Source of the DNA: Formicarius rufipectus
Taxonomy: Eukaryota; Chordata; Aves; Passeriformes; Formicariidae
Assembly: GCA_013399695.1 (NCBI GenBank)
Contig: VXAU01004425.1
Coordinates: forward strand, 967 to 64,966
Direction of reading: 5' to 3'
Length of the DNA: 64,000 nt
Part shown: piece after piece, positions 13,821-25,380 of the stretch
Numbering within the stretch: position 1 is the first letter of the stretch
How the letters are laid out: the number at the start of each line of letters is the position of its first letter
Translations under genes and position numbers: made by a program
Notes under the pieces: generated by a model
The model's database searches: none
Told to the model about the DNA's origin: nothing
The model's input: the letters and a program-made list of their open reading frames with translations, nothing else

Positions 13821-14785
13821 CTATGATAAGATTAACATGCATTTCAATTCTTTTTGAATAATTGAAAAAACATATTTTTAAAAGTGAGAAAAGTAAAATC
13901 TGTAAGATTTCTTTTAAAATTCTGTTTCTCTGGTGTCTGCTGGTGGGATTTTCTGATGTTGTGAAACAAAGAATGGAGCTGAAAAAAAGTATGTGTGCAT
14001 TGTCACTACAGATTCACCACTAGACAAAGTATCCTGGTTTGGCTGGTTGAAAAAGCCAGATGCTTTTCTTTTCTTACCCTCATTTTAAGTTTGTATTTGC
14101 TTAGCACATCCTAATAGAATGATACAGAATGTAGCTAAATAAAAATCTGTTTCGGTAATGTTTCTAATAGTAATGTTTCTAACTGAGTTCATATTATGTG
14201 AAATTCAGGATAGGAAAGTGTGCTAACCCTTATGAAAATTATCTGATTTTTCATTTCAGGATATAAAAGACAAGAATTATTGGCAACTAAGTTATAACTC
14301 ATTAAGTATTGAAAATTTACTGGACAGTTGGCAAAGCATAATGTTAGTCATTTTAGTTTCTGACAAAAACATAACCAAAAAGAGGATAAGTTGATCCTGT
14401 AAATAATTATCTTACATTCCCATGTGTGTGTTTTGGTTTGTTGTTTGTGGTTTTTTTGTTTGTTTGTTTTTTAATACGATCATAGAATATAAAAGGATGT
14501 GTGTCTGTATTTTGGCATGCACTGAAAGTGCTGTGTGGATAAACTCTTTACAGAATTATTTTCAAGTTAATTTTATGTGGTTGGATGTAGATTTCATGCG
14601 TCAGAAGTAAATAATTCTTACCTGTAAATGAGATGACAAAAATTAACTGATCCAACTGAGATCAGTAATAGTGCAGCTATTTATATCCACATATTATAGA
14701 CAATATTTCCATTTTGTTGTTGTGTTTTGTAGAGGATAGCATCATATTTCCATTTTACCTCCTGGATTGTTATCTTAGAAGCACT

Positions 14786-14832
14786 CCTAGTGTTTTTTTT
14801 GGTTTTTTTGTTTNTTTTTTTTTTTTTGGGGG

Positions 14833-14866
<34 letters not shown>

Positions 14867-14997
14867 TTGGTTTGTTTTGTTTGTTTGTTTTGTTTGTTTG
14901 TTTTTTGGGTTTGTTTTGTTTGTTTGGGTTTTTGCTTGTTTGGTTTGTTTGTTTGGGTTTTTTATTGTTGTTGGTTTTTGGTTTTGTTTTTTTAAAG
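14786..14997 (+). repeat. T/G-only low-complexity tract (GTTT)n/(T)n
   Basis: Over 200 bases almost purely T and G on the sense strand: a T-run with an embedded run of seven G, then irregular GTTT/GTTTT units. One undetermined base lies at 14814. Long open frames on both strands here are composition artefacts. Confidence 0.9.
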
Positions 14998-15719
14998 TCT
15001 TGTTCTACCAAAGGATGGTGCCAGTTTTTTACCAATACACATGAGACAGAGAGCTGTGGCAAATTCAGCAGAACTATATGTACTTAAGAAAAAGCCTTAG
15101 GAACTCCCTGATTCAAGCATCTCTCTTCTTAAAGGGTTCAGGAATTTATTCCACTCTATTGCTTCTATATTGCAGTTTTTTATCACGGGTTGATCTAATG
15201 GGATAAAAAGAGCAAAAGAAAAGCTGTTGGTATTTGAAGCTTGTTACCTGAAATAATCTGCAGGTTTTTTTTACATGTTTTTATGTCTTGTCAAGTGAGT
15301 GGATTTTAAGCTTAGGGAAAATGATGTATCTGATTATCAGAAAATATCTATTGTAGGGAGGTTATTTATGGAGCTTTTACTCTCTGCTTTCAGTGTAACA
15401 GAGATGACTAAAATTTCTGCAAATGCTACTGAACCTATGCCCGCTCATCTTCTTCACTAAGTCAATATCAAATAGGTAAATAAGAGTGAATTTTATACAT
15501 AATATAAGACTCATAGGTAGGTTAGGACCAACCTGTTGGAAAGCTGCAATATACAAATATTCTTTTCATCATTTAATATTTATTTGTATTAATTAATTTC
15601 AGCCATTTCACTTTGAGGGGAGCATTGAATAGATTAACAAGAATTAGGAAAGTAGATAAAGCTGGTATCTAAATGGTCAGGAAGTACAGAACATTGTGTG
15701 CTTGTAGTCCTAGTACTGT

Positions 15720-17075
15720 CATCCTCTTTGAGTGCATAATAATTTGTTTACCCAGGATACCGGGGCCACACTGTGCCTCACCTAAAATATCCATTGCGCA
15801 GGCATATCCCAAAATCTTTGTTCACGAAGTCTAGCCAACAACCACAACCAAGGATACCATTGGCCCTGTTGGCCACCTGGGCACATGCTGGCTCATACCC
15901 AGCTGCTGTCAACCAGCAACCCCAGGTCCTTTTCTTCCAGGCAGCTTTCAAGCCACCTTCCCCAAGCCTGTAGTTCTGCATGGGTGGGGTTGTTGTGACC
16001 CAGGTGCAGGACCTGGCACTTGGCCCTGTTGAACCTCATATCTTTGTTCTTGGCCCATTGATCCAGCCTGTCCAGACACCTCTGCAGGGCCTTCCTAAAC
16101 TCAAGTAGGAAAGGAAAACTCCCCCCCAGCTGGGCATTATCTTCAGTCTGACTGAGATGCACTTCATACCCTTGTCTGAATCATTGGTAAAGATAATAAA
16201 CAGGACTGGCAACTAACACTGAGTCATGGGAAACACTCCTCATGACTGGGCACATATCCGGATATAACTGCATTAGCCACCACTCTCTGGACCTGGCCTT
16301 CTGACCAGTTTATTAACCAGCAATGAGTGCACCTGTCCAGGCCATGAACAGACAGTTTCTCCAGGAGAATGTAGTGTCAAAGGCCATACTAAAGACTTCA
16401 GAGGTCTTTTCCAACCGTAATGATAACGATTCTATGGATGTCCAAATAGATAACATCCACAGCCTTTCCCTCATCTACTAAGTGGGTCACTTTGTTACAG
16501 AAGGAGTTAAGGTTGGTCAAGCAGGACCTGCATTTCCACAACCCATACTGGCCTGGCCTGATTCCCTCATTCTCATATATGTGTCTTGTGATGGCACTGA
16601 AGATGAACTGTTCCATGACCATCCGTGGCACTGAGGTCAGGATGACAGGTCTGTAATTACCAGAAACCTCCTTCCAGCTCTTCTTCTAGATGAGTGCCAC
16701 GTTTTCCAGCCTCCAGTCAAATGGAACCTCCCTGGTTAGCCAGGACAGCTGGTAAATGATGGAAAGTAGCTTGGTAAGCACTTGCACCAGATCCTTCAGT
16801 GCTCTTGGGTGTATCCCATCTGACTCTATAAACTCACAGGTTTTTAAGTGGTGTATGCAACAATTTCCCTTTGGATTATGGAGGCTTCATTCTGCTCCCC
16901 ATCCCTATCTTCTAGCTCAGGGAGCTTGGTACCCCGAGTACAACTGGTCTTAATGTTAAAGACTGAAACAAAGAAGTCATTAAGTACCTCTGGCTTTTCC
17001 TCATCCTTTATCAATGGCATCCAGCAAAGGTTGGAGAGTCTCCTTAGCACTCTTTCTGTTGTTAATGCATTTGTC
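15720..17075 (-). mobile_element. CR1 LINE ORF2 fragment (reverse transcriptase), decayed
   Basis: The minus strand encodes pieces of the CR1 reverse transcriptase. Near 16480 there is FCNKVTHLVDEGKAVDVIYL, a typical CR1 RT phrase. Around 16020-16110 there is a C-terminal stretch with LDRLDQWAKNKDMRFNRAKC and then CQVLHLGHNNP. Stops and frameshifts separate them, so the ORF is dead. The right-hand part (16844-17050) resembles the segment upstream of the RT core. The element's own 3' UTR and octamer end are missing on the left. A SINE fragment (15762-15850) is inserted near the left edge. The left limit is approximate. Confidence 0.88.
15762..15850 (+). mobile_element. tRNA-derived SINE, 5'-truncated copy (copy C)
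   Basis: This matches the last ~90 bases of the SINEs at 20664 and 25142 (CACTGTGCCTCACCTAAA..., ...GAAGTCTAGCCAACAAC) and ends in an imperfect ACA/ACC-rich tail. An 8-bp direct repeat AGGATACC flanks it (15754-15761 and 15851-15858). Flanking sequence on the right is CR1 and on the left compatible with CR1, so the SINE landed in an existing CR1. The tRNA-like head is absent, typical of incomplete reverse transcription. Confidence 0.85.
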
Positions 17076-17078
17076 TTA

Positions 17079-17875
17079 GAATCACAGAATGGCTTGGGTT
17101 GGAAGGGACCTTGAAGATCCTCTGATCCAAGAGATCATCTAATTCCAACTCCTCCGCATAAGCAGGGATGCCTCCTACTAGATCAGGTTGCCTAAAACAC
17201 TTCCAGAGATGAGGCATCCACAACTTCCCTGGGCACCATGTTCCAGTGCCTCATACCCTATGAGTAAAGAATTCCTTCCTAACAGCTATTTTAAATCTCT
17301 CCTATTTTAATTCAAATCTCTTTCTCCTTGTTCTATCACTATTTGCCTATGTAGAAAGTAGCTCTCACAGTTTTTTATAAGTCCACTTTAGGTACTGAAA
17401 GACCAGGATGACGTCTCCCTGGAGCCTTCTCCAGGCTGAACAGCCCCAACTCGCTCAGACTGTCTTGACAGAAGAGGTGATCCTGTGATCATCTTCATGG
17501 CCTCCTCTGGACCCATGTCTTTCCTGTTCTGAGCACCCCAGAGCTGGATGCATTACTTTCAGGTGGGATCTCTCAAGGGCGGAGTATAGGGACAGAATCA
17601 TTTGACTCAGCCTACCTCTGTCAATGCAGCCCAGGATGCAGCTTCAGTACTGCTAGCATGGAGTGTTGGCTCATGCCCAGCTTTTCTTGCTCCAGAACCC
17701 CCAGGTCCTGTTCCACAGGGCTGTTGTCAATGAGTTCTCCCAGTCTTTATTCATATTTGTGATTGTCCTGAACCAGGGGTAGCACCTTGTACTTGGACTT
17801 GTTGAACCTCATTAGGTTGTTGTGGACCTATTCTCAAGCTTCTCCAGAACTCCCTAGATGTCATCCCTTTTTCTG
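17079..17875 (-). mobile_element. CR1 LINE 3' end, about 0.8 kb
   Basis: It begins on the plus strand with AGAATCACAGAATGGCTTGG followed by GTTGGAAGGGACC, the inverted 3' end of CR1, and continues through the standard 3' UTR and ORF2 C-terminal region (TCTCCAGGCTGAACAGCCCC near 17430; TGTTGAACCTCATTAGG near 17800). It abuts the older CR1 on its left in the same orientation. The 5' end is truncated near 17875. Confidence 0.88.
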
Positions 17876-18244
17876 TTGTTGTCTTTTTTGCGATGGAATT
17901 TATGGAGTTTAGCATTGTACTAACTTCTGGTAAGGTTTTTCACTAACAGCTCTTCTTGAAAATAAATATTATATTTGCCTTCCCCCCCCCTCAGTTATCT
18001 GTTGCTGCATGTTTAAAAATAAATTGTTTGCACTGTCTAATCAAGACTAGCATGCTGACTTCAAGCCTTTTTCTTGACTTATATGCTAATGCAAAAAAAT
18101 GGGATAATCTACCTAATGTCTTAAACCTGTTAATCCAAATCAGTAACCTTTCACCAAAAGCACTTCTTTTATAAAAGCAGAATTTCAGTGTTACGACACT
18201 GCACTAATGTATGTATGTTCTTTCTTTCCTTGCATGCCTTACAG

Positions 18245-18265
18245 AAACACGATATACTTAATCAA
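18245..18265 (+). CDS. DGKB: DGKB 21-nt microexon (KHDILNQ)
   Basis: Acceptor CTTACAG precedes 18245 and donor GTAAGT starts at 18266. The exon encodes seven residues, K-H-D-I-L-N-Q, exactly the segment expected between ...YNPEG and TIDLEGF... of DGKB (the mammalian protein, from memory, has KQDILNQ). It starts and ends in phase 0, so skipping would remove seven residues from the RVH region without a frameshift. It stands alone between introns of 5.1 and 13.9 kb and is too short for open-frame scans to find. Confidence 0.93.
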
Positions 18266-20459
18266 GTAAGTAATCTTAATTTGATTTTTTCTTTTTTTAA
18301 TGCATAGGTTCAGTATATTTTATTTTGCAGACTTTCATTGAGATGGACTTGCTAATAAATACTAAATGTAGCTATTCTGTCAGATAATAGATCAATATTT
18401 AAAGCTGAGAGCAGAGTGCCTTTTCTGCTAGCAGACCTTTTCACTGGATGAACTTCATTTTTATCATTCACAGTACATAATTTTGCTAACCGTAATTGAG
18501 TTGAATATGAGAAATAAGTTAAGAGCAAGTAATTGATTTGTTCCATACTTGTAGCAGAAATTCCTGCTTACTGTGAGATCTTGTAATAACTTTTATTATT
18601 CTGAAATGAGAAGAACACATCTTGGGAAAAAAATTTAAATACAGATTCTACAACCCTGTGATACCATTTCTATGTACCACGCTTAAAATTGCAGATTTAA
18701 TAAGTTGAATAAGGCTTATCATGTGCTTTAAGTGATTGTGACTTTACAGCAATTGCAAGAGAAATTGTTAAACAGCTCATCATCAGCCCGGGTGTCTACT
18801 TCTGAGAAGCTCCAGTAGCCTAAAACCAGGTATAAAGGTAAAATGAATGGGGGTGGGGTGGGGAAAAGTAGGGCTAATCAAATGAACAAGTTTTTTTAAA
18901 TTACCTAGTTATTCTTTCTTTGTAGTGTAGAGGTGTTATAAAGCCCCTGTTCTGCTGTTCTGGGAAGGGGCAGCCAGAACATGAGATCAGTGAAAGTCAA
19001 GAGAGTGAAAGGATGAGTTTTGTAGGAAACCCTCACTTTCTGGGGTCAGAGGACAGCTGAGCTTTTGGAGGTGTATTACTAAGAGCAGTGCTCTCTGTTC
19101 ACAAAAGGACTCAGTTTTCTTCACATGACCAAAGTAATTTTTTTTCAGTAAGCTTAAAGAGTGACTAGAGTGGGTCTTGGAAGAGAAGGTTTTCAGGTTA
19201 AAGTACGGTATCTATGACCAGTCTTGAGACTAATCTCATTGATATTTAGCTAATAACTTTGTCAAATAAATGGATGAATACTAAGAGAATCAACACACTA
19301 AACCAAATTTGGGAATTGTTGCTAAAATTGGGAAATTATGGATACTACACTGGAAAAGCTTGATGATGTTATGCAATATAGTAAAAGGAATGAAATGCAC
19401 TCATGCAGGGTACAGTGTGATGTACTCTGGCATGAGTGGCATTTATTAGATAAATTGACGAGTCAGAAGATGATCACAGGATGAATGCAAATCATTGTTG
19501 TGGTTTGATCGTGAAGAGGAGAAATATGTTACTGAGATATTGTAATAGTGGTCTTGTGGCCATGGTAGTCTGAGAACAAGGAAAAAAAAACTTTTAAGAA
19601 AGAGTAGTGTCTTAGACCCATTGACATGAGTGGAAAACTAGTTTAAATTTCAGACACAGAAATATAATTTGAAAGGATTTTTGTTCCCTTTCCCTCAACT
19701 GTGTACTTTGATGTGACAGAAATACTAAACTACTGTAAACACTTTGCTTGTTATAGTATATAAAATTAAGTATTTATAATACAGATAGGAAGATTTAGTT
19801 TTCTATTAAAAAGGTACTGCAGAAACCACATCTTCCTGCTTTTGTACAAATAATAGGACAAAGTGAACTCAAATTGGAACAATCTACAAAAGGGTCAATA
19901 GAATGTGCAGAATTATAGCATATATATTATGTAAGAGAAGCCCATCCCTCACATTTAAGGAGCTGGAGTTGTATCTTTCTAGCTACAAAAGAGAAAAATG
20001 TAGCGTCTTGTGAGTATCACCAGCAGAAAACTCTGTGTTTCAGACCCTGGGAACTCAGTGTTTTTCTGGTGCTCTGGGCGAAATTTCTAGGGAAAGCTTC
20101 CTGGGTACCTAGAGAGCTGGGAAGCCTGCCAGGCAAAGATGCTGGCAGTCTGGCTGTGAGCCTGTTCTCTGCAGAGTGTGTTGAGGGCATCGAGGTGTAA
20201 AATGTTTCAGATAGTCAATTCCTGCTGCAAAACTGTTCACTTTTGAACACTATTTATGATCTTTAGTGATCCTTGTCTACTTTTCCTAGTCTATGCTAAC
20301 AGTGCTAATCTTTCTCCTTAATATCTTCCTTTCCTTCTGCTACTTCCCTTCTCTGCCTTAAGATGTCAACTTTCTCCGTTTTAGTCCTTAACTTTTTTTT
20401 GTTGTACAGTACCTTATGTTTAAGCTTTATGAACCTTGTAACACTTTCATTTACATGTT

Positions 20460-20470
20460 ACATGTTAGGA
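20460..20470. repeat. 5' target-site duplication of chimeric SINE A
   Basis: ACATGTTAGGA is repeated at 20898-20908, immediately after the (AAC) tail. This 11-bp match brackets both the SINE and the foreign 193 bp upstream of it. Confidence 0.8.
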
Positions 20471-20897
20471 CCTGCCCCAGCTCGTGTTGCAGGCGTGGCT
20501 GCAGTGCCACGTTTGTGTCATTTGGTGACAGAGAGGAAAAGGTGAGGTCTTCCCCTGGTGCTCTGACCCACGTGGGCTCCCAGGATTGCTCAACAACCTG
20601 ACATTATTGCTTTTCTGTTTTTTGCTTTTCTGTTTGCTGTTCTTTAATGTTAATCTGAAATGGGCGGCGGGCGTTGGCCAAATGGTGTAAGTTGCCACCT
20701 GTGGAGCCGGCTCCTCCTCTGAGGACGCCAGTTCGAATCCCAAGGAACTCGCTGTCGCGTCCGAGCGTGCTGGGCCGTGGCAAAATGAACGTCAGGAGTA
20801 AAGGGGGTGGGGCCAGTTCCACGCACACTGTGCCTCACCTAAAAAATCCATTGCGCAGGCTTATCCCAAAATCTTCGTTCACGAAGTCTAGCCAACA
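20471..20897 (+). mobile_element. tRNA-derived SINE with 193-bp foreign 5' module (copy A)
   Basis: The unit between the 11-bp duplications is 427 bp. The right part (20664-20897) is a full SINE aligning end to end with copy B: A-box TGGCCAAATGG at 20675, B-box GTTCGAATCC at 20731, body with AAAGGGGGTGGGGCCAGTTC, and a tail with hairpin and AACAACA. The left part (20471-20663) has no counterpart in copy B: it is GC-rich at first, then T-rich (TTTTCTGTTTTTTGCTTTTC). No separate duplication surrounds the SINE alone, which suggests one chimeric RNA inserted once. The source of the left part is not recognised. Confidence 0.85.
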
Positions 20898-23800
20898 ACA
20901 TGTTAGGAAAGGTTGTTTAAAGAACTTTGCAGAGTATTTAATTGTGACTTTTTTTTGTTGTTGTTGTTCATTCTTTTTTAATTTTTTTTTGTTTTGTTTT
21001 CCTTCTGAAGAACAATATATTGTAGGTTAGTTTTTATGATGGCTCAGCTACAATTGATTTGCCTGCATGATGGCATCTAGATAATACTTATGAAACCACA
21101 TGGAGAAACAAAATATAGAAAAAATACATAACTTAATGAATTAATTAAAAAATGGAAATAACTTGAAGTCCTTTTGTGGAATGCAGGTATTGATATATAT
21201 GAACGTATGCATATATAACTGAGCAGATGCCACTACTCATATATTTACTTATTTTTAAGCTATCCTTTTAAATGCTGGTGAGGAGAAGCTCAGACTTAGT
21301 TTAATTAGGATAGCTACTGTTTTACTAAAACCTGTAAATTTACTCAGTGTAAAGTGGATGTAACTTGTTGACAAATGGATTGGGACATTTTAAACCTGTG
21401 AGAGCATGTGATTTTTTTTTCTTTCTTTTGGGCTGTAAACATTCATATCAGTAGATGAGAGTTTGTAGGTGGTTTTAACTAAGAAACAGTTTTATTTGGT
21501 TACCAGAATTTTCAAAATTACTTATGTAAAAGTTATATTAAATCTAATGCTTAGATCAGAAAATGCTAAGGACTTTCAATTTAAATCAAATGACCCTGAT
21601 GCACAAAGCCAATCTTCCTGAGGAATTCCAAATTTAATTTGAGTTTCTGCCTTATGAACATTAGAAATAAATTTTACACACAAAAACCCATGCATTCTTA
21701 TGTAATTCATCCTTTTTAGGTTATTAACCACCTCTATTTGGTCTCTGCTTTTTTTCCCCATGTATTTTGGCAAAAGCCAGGTTTCGAAATGTCAAAATAA
21801 ATGAATTCAAGACTTGGACTTTTGTGGGGATGCTTTAGTATTGCTTTTCACAGCTAAGCACTAATGCACTAGCATTAGTGTGTGTGATTGTTGTAATAGT
21901 AATATGTGTGAACCAAGGCCCTGTAACAGCTACTCCTTTCTTCAATAGTTCATTTTTCAGACACTGGGTTAATACAAATTGTTTAAAAGAAATAATCAGT
22001 TAAGGGAATTTAGCCAACCCCAGAAAATAATTCCAAGCTATTACTGTCAGTAGATACAAGCTCTATATTTTTTGTACCATTTTGAGATCAGTCATCATAA
22101 TTTCAAAAGTAATTAATTTAAAATTACATTTCAGCATAATTCTCTTTCCATTATCTCTGAAATTTTCTCTTTAATAAGTAAAAACCATATTTCATGGAAA
22201 TCTCTTGAAATGAGTGATTTATACTTTTTTTTTTTTACTTTTCCTCTCCCATTCTGTTTTTCAGAATAATGAAAACAGTGGCTTATGTTGAAATATTTTG
22301 TTTAAATCTAAAAGAAGAAAAGACAAAAGAGAATGTGGTATTTTAAAAGAATTTATGGGTGGAGATTAATTTCAAACACTAGATCATGTCTTGTACCAAT
22401 TTATGTGGCCACTGTGGTAGGGAGGAATAAAAGGAGTTATTATTCTACCCCTCCCTGCCCTACCCCATCCACAATGTCAAGTCTTTTGTCAAGAGACTAG
22501 TAATAAGTTGCTTTTTTGGTGTCTTGTGAGAAGAAAGAAAGTGGAGTGATACAGCTTCTTTTCCTTCTTTCTACGTCTTCCACTAGAACCAGTTGCATTT
22601 ACACCAGCTAGGAATATATAGGAGACAATTAGACCTCTTCTGTTGCAGTTTGTTAGTGCTGATCTTGACTCAAAAGGTGCCATTTTCTTACTAAATTATT
22701 GGTTCTCTTCAAATGTTTTAGTATAGTGAAGTTAAAATGTTACATAGCATAGCCAAAACTTCTATAGAGTTTTCTTTATAATAAAAAAAAGGATTCAAAA
22801 AATTGCTTTACTTGTATATATCGTGTTTCTTACTGAGGAATCATGTTTTTTGTATCAGGATATACTGACTTGTGATGTCTGTGCCATGTAGAGTTCTGTA
22901 TGTTGGCATAGAACATACACACATATGCAGAGATCTTAAAATATGCATCCTTAAGTTGTTTTTCTAGATCTTACATTTCTGTGCATCAGTAAAGCAAAGT
23001 ATAAATTTGCACAGCCAAACTGCTGTAGAAGAAATGAAGGTCAAATACACACAGTATTTGTAGGTGGAGTTCAACTTCTTTCTCTCCATTGTACAGTGTG
23101 GTAGAAGCTATTCTGCTGCCTGGGACAGAATCAAGTATTTTAAGGCATCTCTGTAGCCTGTTGTAGCAATAGTCACAAGATGGAGACCTGAGCAAGACCT
23201 GTGGTTTCAGTTGAGTGTTGGCCTGTATGTGTCTGATTCAAAATTAGAAGACACCTGAAACTGTCTGCTCTTTTGCCAAGCATAGTTCTAACTACTACTC
23301 CAAAACCAGCTCTTCAGTTCCTTTTTCGCCTGAGACTGAAAGCATAATGTACTTATCAGTGAGTGCTTGAGAAGAAACAGAACTCTTATCATAATCATTG
23401 GAGATTTTATTAAAGCATATTGAGCACAGACTGATGTCCTTTTTTTTTCCCCCCTCATATTCTGGGAATCTGGGATTCAAAAGAAACTGAACAGCAGGAA
23501 GCAAGAGCTTTACTTTATGGCATTGGTGTACCATAGAAAGAGAAGTAATACATATGTGTTCTTCAGTTGTGTTATATCACGCATAGCTGTGAGATACATT
23601 GGGTAGCTGCAAAGAAATCCACACGTGGTCACAATAACGCTATGAAAAATAGTTGTTTTATTCTCAGTTTTCTGTTATTCTGTGCAGTAACAGGAGAATA
23701 AAAATCCAGACTACTCTGTTAAACATGAATAAAGTGAGATTTTTAGTGCCTCTAAAAATATAAAACTAATTTTAACATTTTGCTTTCTTCATAATTGTTA

Positions 23801-24056
23801 ATCCTTTAGTTAAAGTGATCAGTGCCATCCTGGAAACTCTCTTGAAAAATGTAGTTTATCCTGAAAACTGTAATTTTTTTATCTTATCAGTTGCCAGATC
23901 TTCAATCTCTTTGTCACTTCCAACTCTTTGCAGTAAACATTCCATAGTAAGTTGTTTTTTTTCTAGTTCAGTGATCGTCATTTGTTCAAATTGTCTTTTT
24001 ATGTGTGCTTGCTATTCTGTCATAGGGTTTTCTGTGGTATGTTAAGGATGAACTAG

Positions 24057-24480
24057 TGTTTAGATTGCAGGAAACATGTATCATCTAATGGTTTGAGTTG
24101 GACGATCATCTTCCATGGGCAGGAGCAGCTTCCACTAGACCAGGTTTCTCAGAGCCTCATCCAGTCTGGTCTTGAGCACTTCCAGGGATGGATCCATGAC
24201 TTCAGTGGGCAACCTGTTGCAGTGCCTCACCATGCTTACTAATATCATGTTTTTTCCTAATATCTATTCTAAAACTACCCTTGTTTAGTTTAAAGCCATT
24301 GCACCTTGTCCTGTTTCTTCCCACCCTTGTACCAAGTCCCTCCCCAGTTTTGTCAGCCACTTGTAGGTATTGGAAGGTGCTTTAAGGTCTCCCCAAAGCC
24401 TTCTCTTCTGCAGGATGAACAGTCCGAAATCTCTTAGCCTGTCTTCACATGAGAGGTTTCCTGAGATGGAGAGGGACAAT
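24057..24480 (-). mobile_element. CR1 LINE 3' fragment
   Basis: The plus strand carries the inverted CR1 3' region in order: a degenerate 3' end (ATCATCTTCCATGGGCAGGA), CTTGAGCACTTCCAGGGATG, TTGCAGTGCCTCACCATGCT, CCTTGTCCTGTTTCTTCCCA, and the GATGAACAGTCC region. It is old and diverged; the 5' end is lost near 24480. Confidence 0.82.
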
Positions 24481-24575
24481 AAAAACCCAGGCTAAATAAA
24501 ATTTCTACATAATTGGCTTTTAAAATGTATTATTATAGAAAAATAGTTAAACATCTCAGAATGCTTGGTGAGCCG

Positions 24576-24986
24576 TTAAGGAGTTTGCCAAAAGCTTTTA
24601 GGAAGTGGAGAAGAAGAAAATACAGTGTTCTGTGAAGGTTCTTTCAGATCTAGCCTCAGTTCTTCCACTGAGGGCAGATTGTTCTTTATAACTTGAAAAA
24701 ACTTCCTTTTCTCTGCTCCATCACCATTTTCCTTAATAGCGTCGGGCAGCTGCCCAAAGTAGGTTTCCTTTAGATGTGGTTGAAATCTCTCAAGAGACCA
24801 AATCTGGGGTCCAGCCTTCTTCCTCAGGGCATTTACAACTAGACTGTGATGCCTCCTGGACAGCAGAGGTGCAATGGAGACAGGGGTGCTATCAATCCTT
24901 CTTCCAAACTTGTTAGTCACTGCTGTTTCCCCCTGTGCCTGCCAGGCCCAAATGTTACCTCCCCCCATAATCCAGGCTGTCCACAA
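24576..24986 (-). other. Unexplained 136-codon open frame next to a CR1
   Basis: The minus strand is open for 136 codons starting with Met. The segment is less AT-rich than its surroundings and charged residues are frequent in the middle (for example LKETYFGQLPDAIKENGDGA). I recognise no domain, see no splice context, and it is antisense to DGKB. It could be a fragment of a retroelement, a processed pseudogene piece, or chance. Confidence 0.25.
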
Positions 24987-25141
24987 ATGGCATCGTCTCT
25001 CTCTGTCTTTCAGACTTTTATTTTATACAAAATAGCTGCTATATGGTATTACCTTTTGCAGCTGCCACTTTTTATATCCCTATATCTAGTGTTGCATTAG
25101 TTTTATATTCTTGTATTTTGCAAAATGCTTAAGACATTGTA

Positions 25142-25380
25142 GCGGTGGGTGTTGGCTGAGTGGTGTAAGTCGCCGCCTCTGGAGCCGGCTCCTCCTCTGA
25201 GGACACCTGTTCGAATCCCAAGGAACTCGCTGTCACCGTCCGAGCTGCTCGGCTATGGCAAAATGAACCTCAGGAGTAAAGGGGGTGGGGCCAGTTCCAC
25301 GGACACTGTGCCTCACCTAAAAAATCCATTGTGCAGGCTTATCCCAAAATCTTCGTTCGCGAAGTCTAGCCAACAACAAC
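25142..25380 (+). mobile_element. Full-length tRNA-derived SINE (copy B)
   Basis: This 239-bp element is bracketed by a perfect 11-bp direct repeat AAGACATTGTA (25131-25141 and 25381-25391). The head has RNA polymerase III promoter boxes: A-box TGGCTGAGTGG at 25153-25163 and B-box GTTCGAATCC at 25209-25218, resembling the Leu/Ser tRNA class. Then comes a GC-rich body and a 3' tail: CACTGTGCCTCACCTAAA, hairpin CTTCGTTCGCGAAG at 25351-25364, TCTAGCC and (AAC)4. There is no CR1-type octamer end. It is in sense orientation to DGKB. Confidence 0.92.

Larger units (their letters stand above)
13130..18244 (+). other. DGKB: DGKB intron, 5.1 kb, repeat-rich
   Basis: This intron contains an antisense LTR (13340-13820), a T/G-rich low-complexity tract (14786-14997), a CR1 with a nested SINE fragment (about 15720-17075), and a second CR1 3' end (17079-17875). 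The remaining sequence is AT-rich and unremarkable. I see no further exon. Confidence 0.85.

Noticed and set aside
14714..15087. Several overlapping open frames on both strands (Phe/Gly-rich and Lys/Asn-rich)
   Set aside because: They are translations of a T/G-only tract. The same applies to 30524-30815 and 47264-47520.
15893..17050. A host gene on the minus strand
   Set aside because: The translated pieces are CR1 reverse-transcriptase fragments separated by stops and frame changes.
20664..20740. A functional tRNA gene (A-box and B-box at proper spacing), likewise at 25142-25218
   Set aside because: The ends do not pair as an acceptor stem, no clear anticodon arm is visible, and both lie in a repeated unit with target duplications. 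These are SINE heads.
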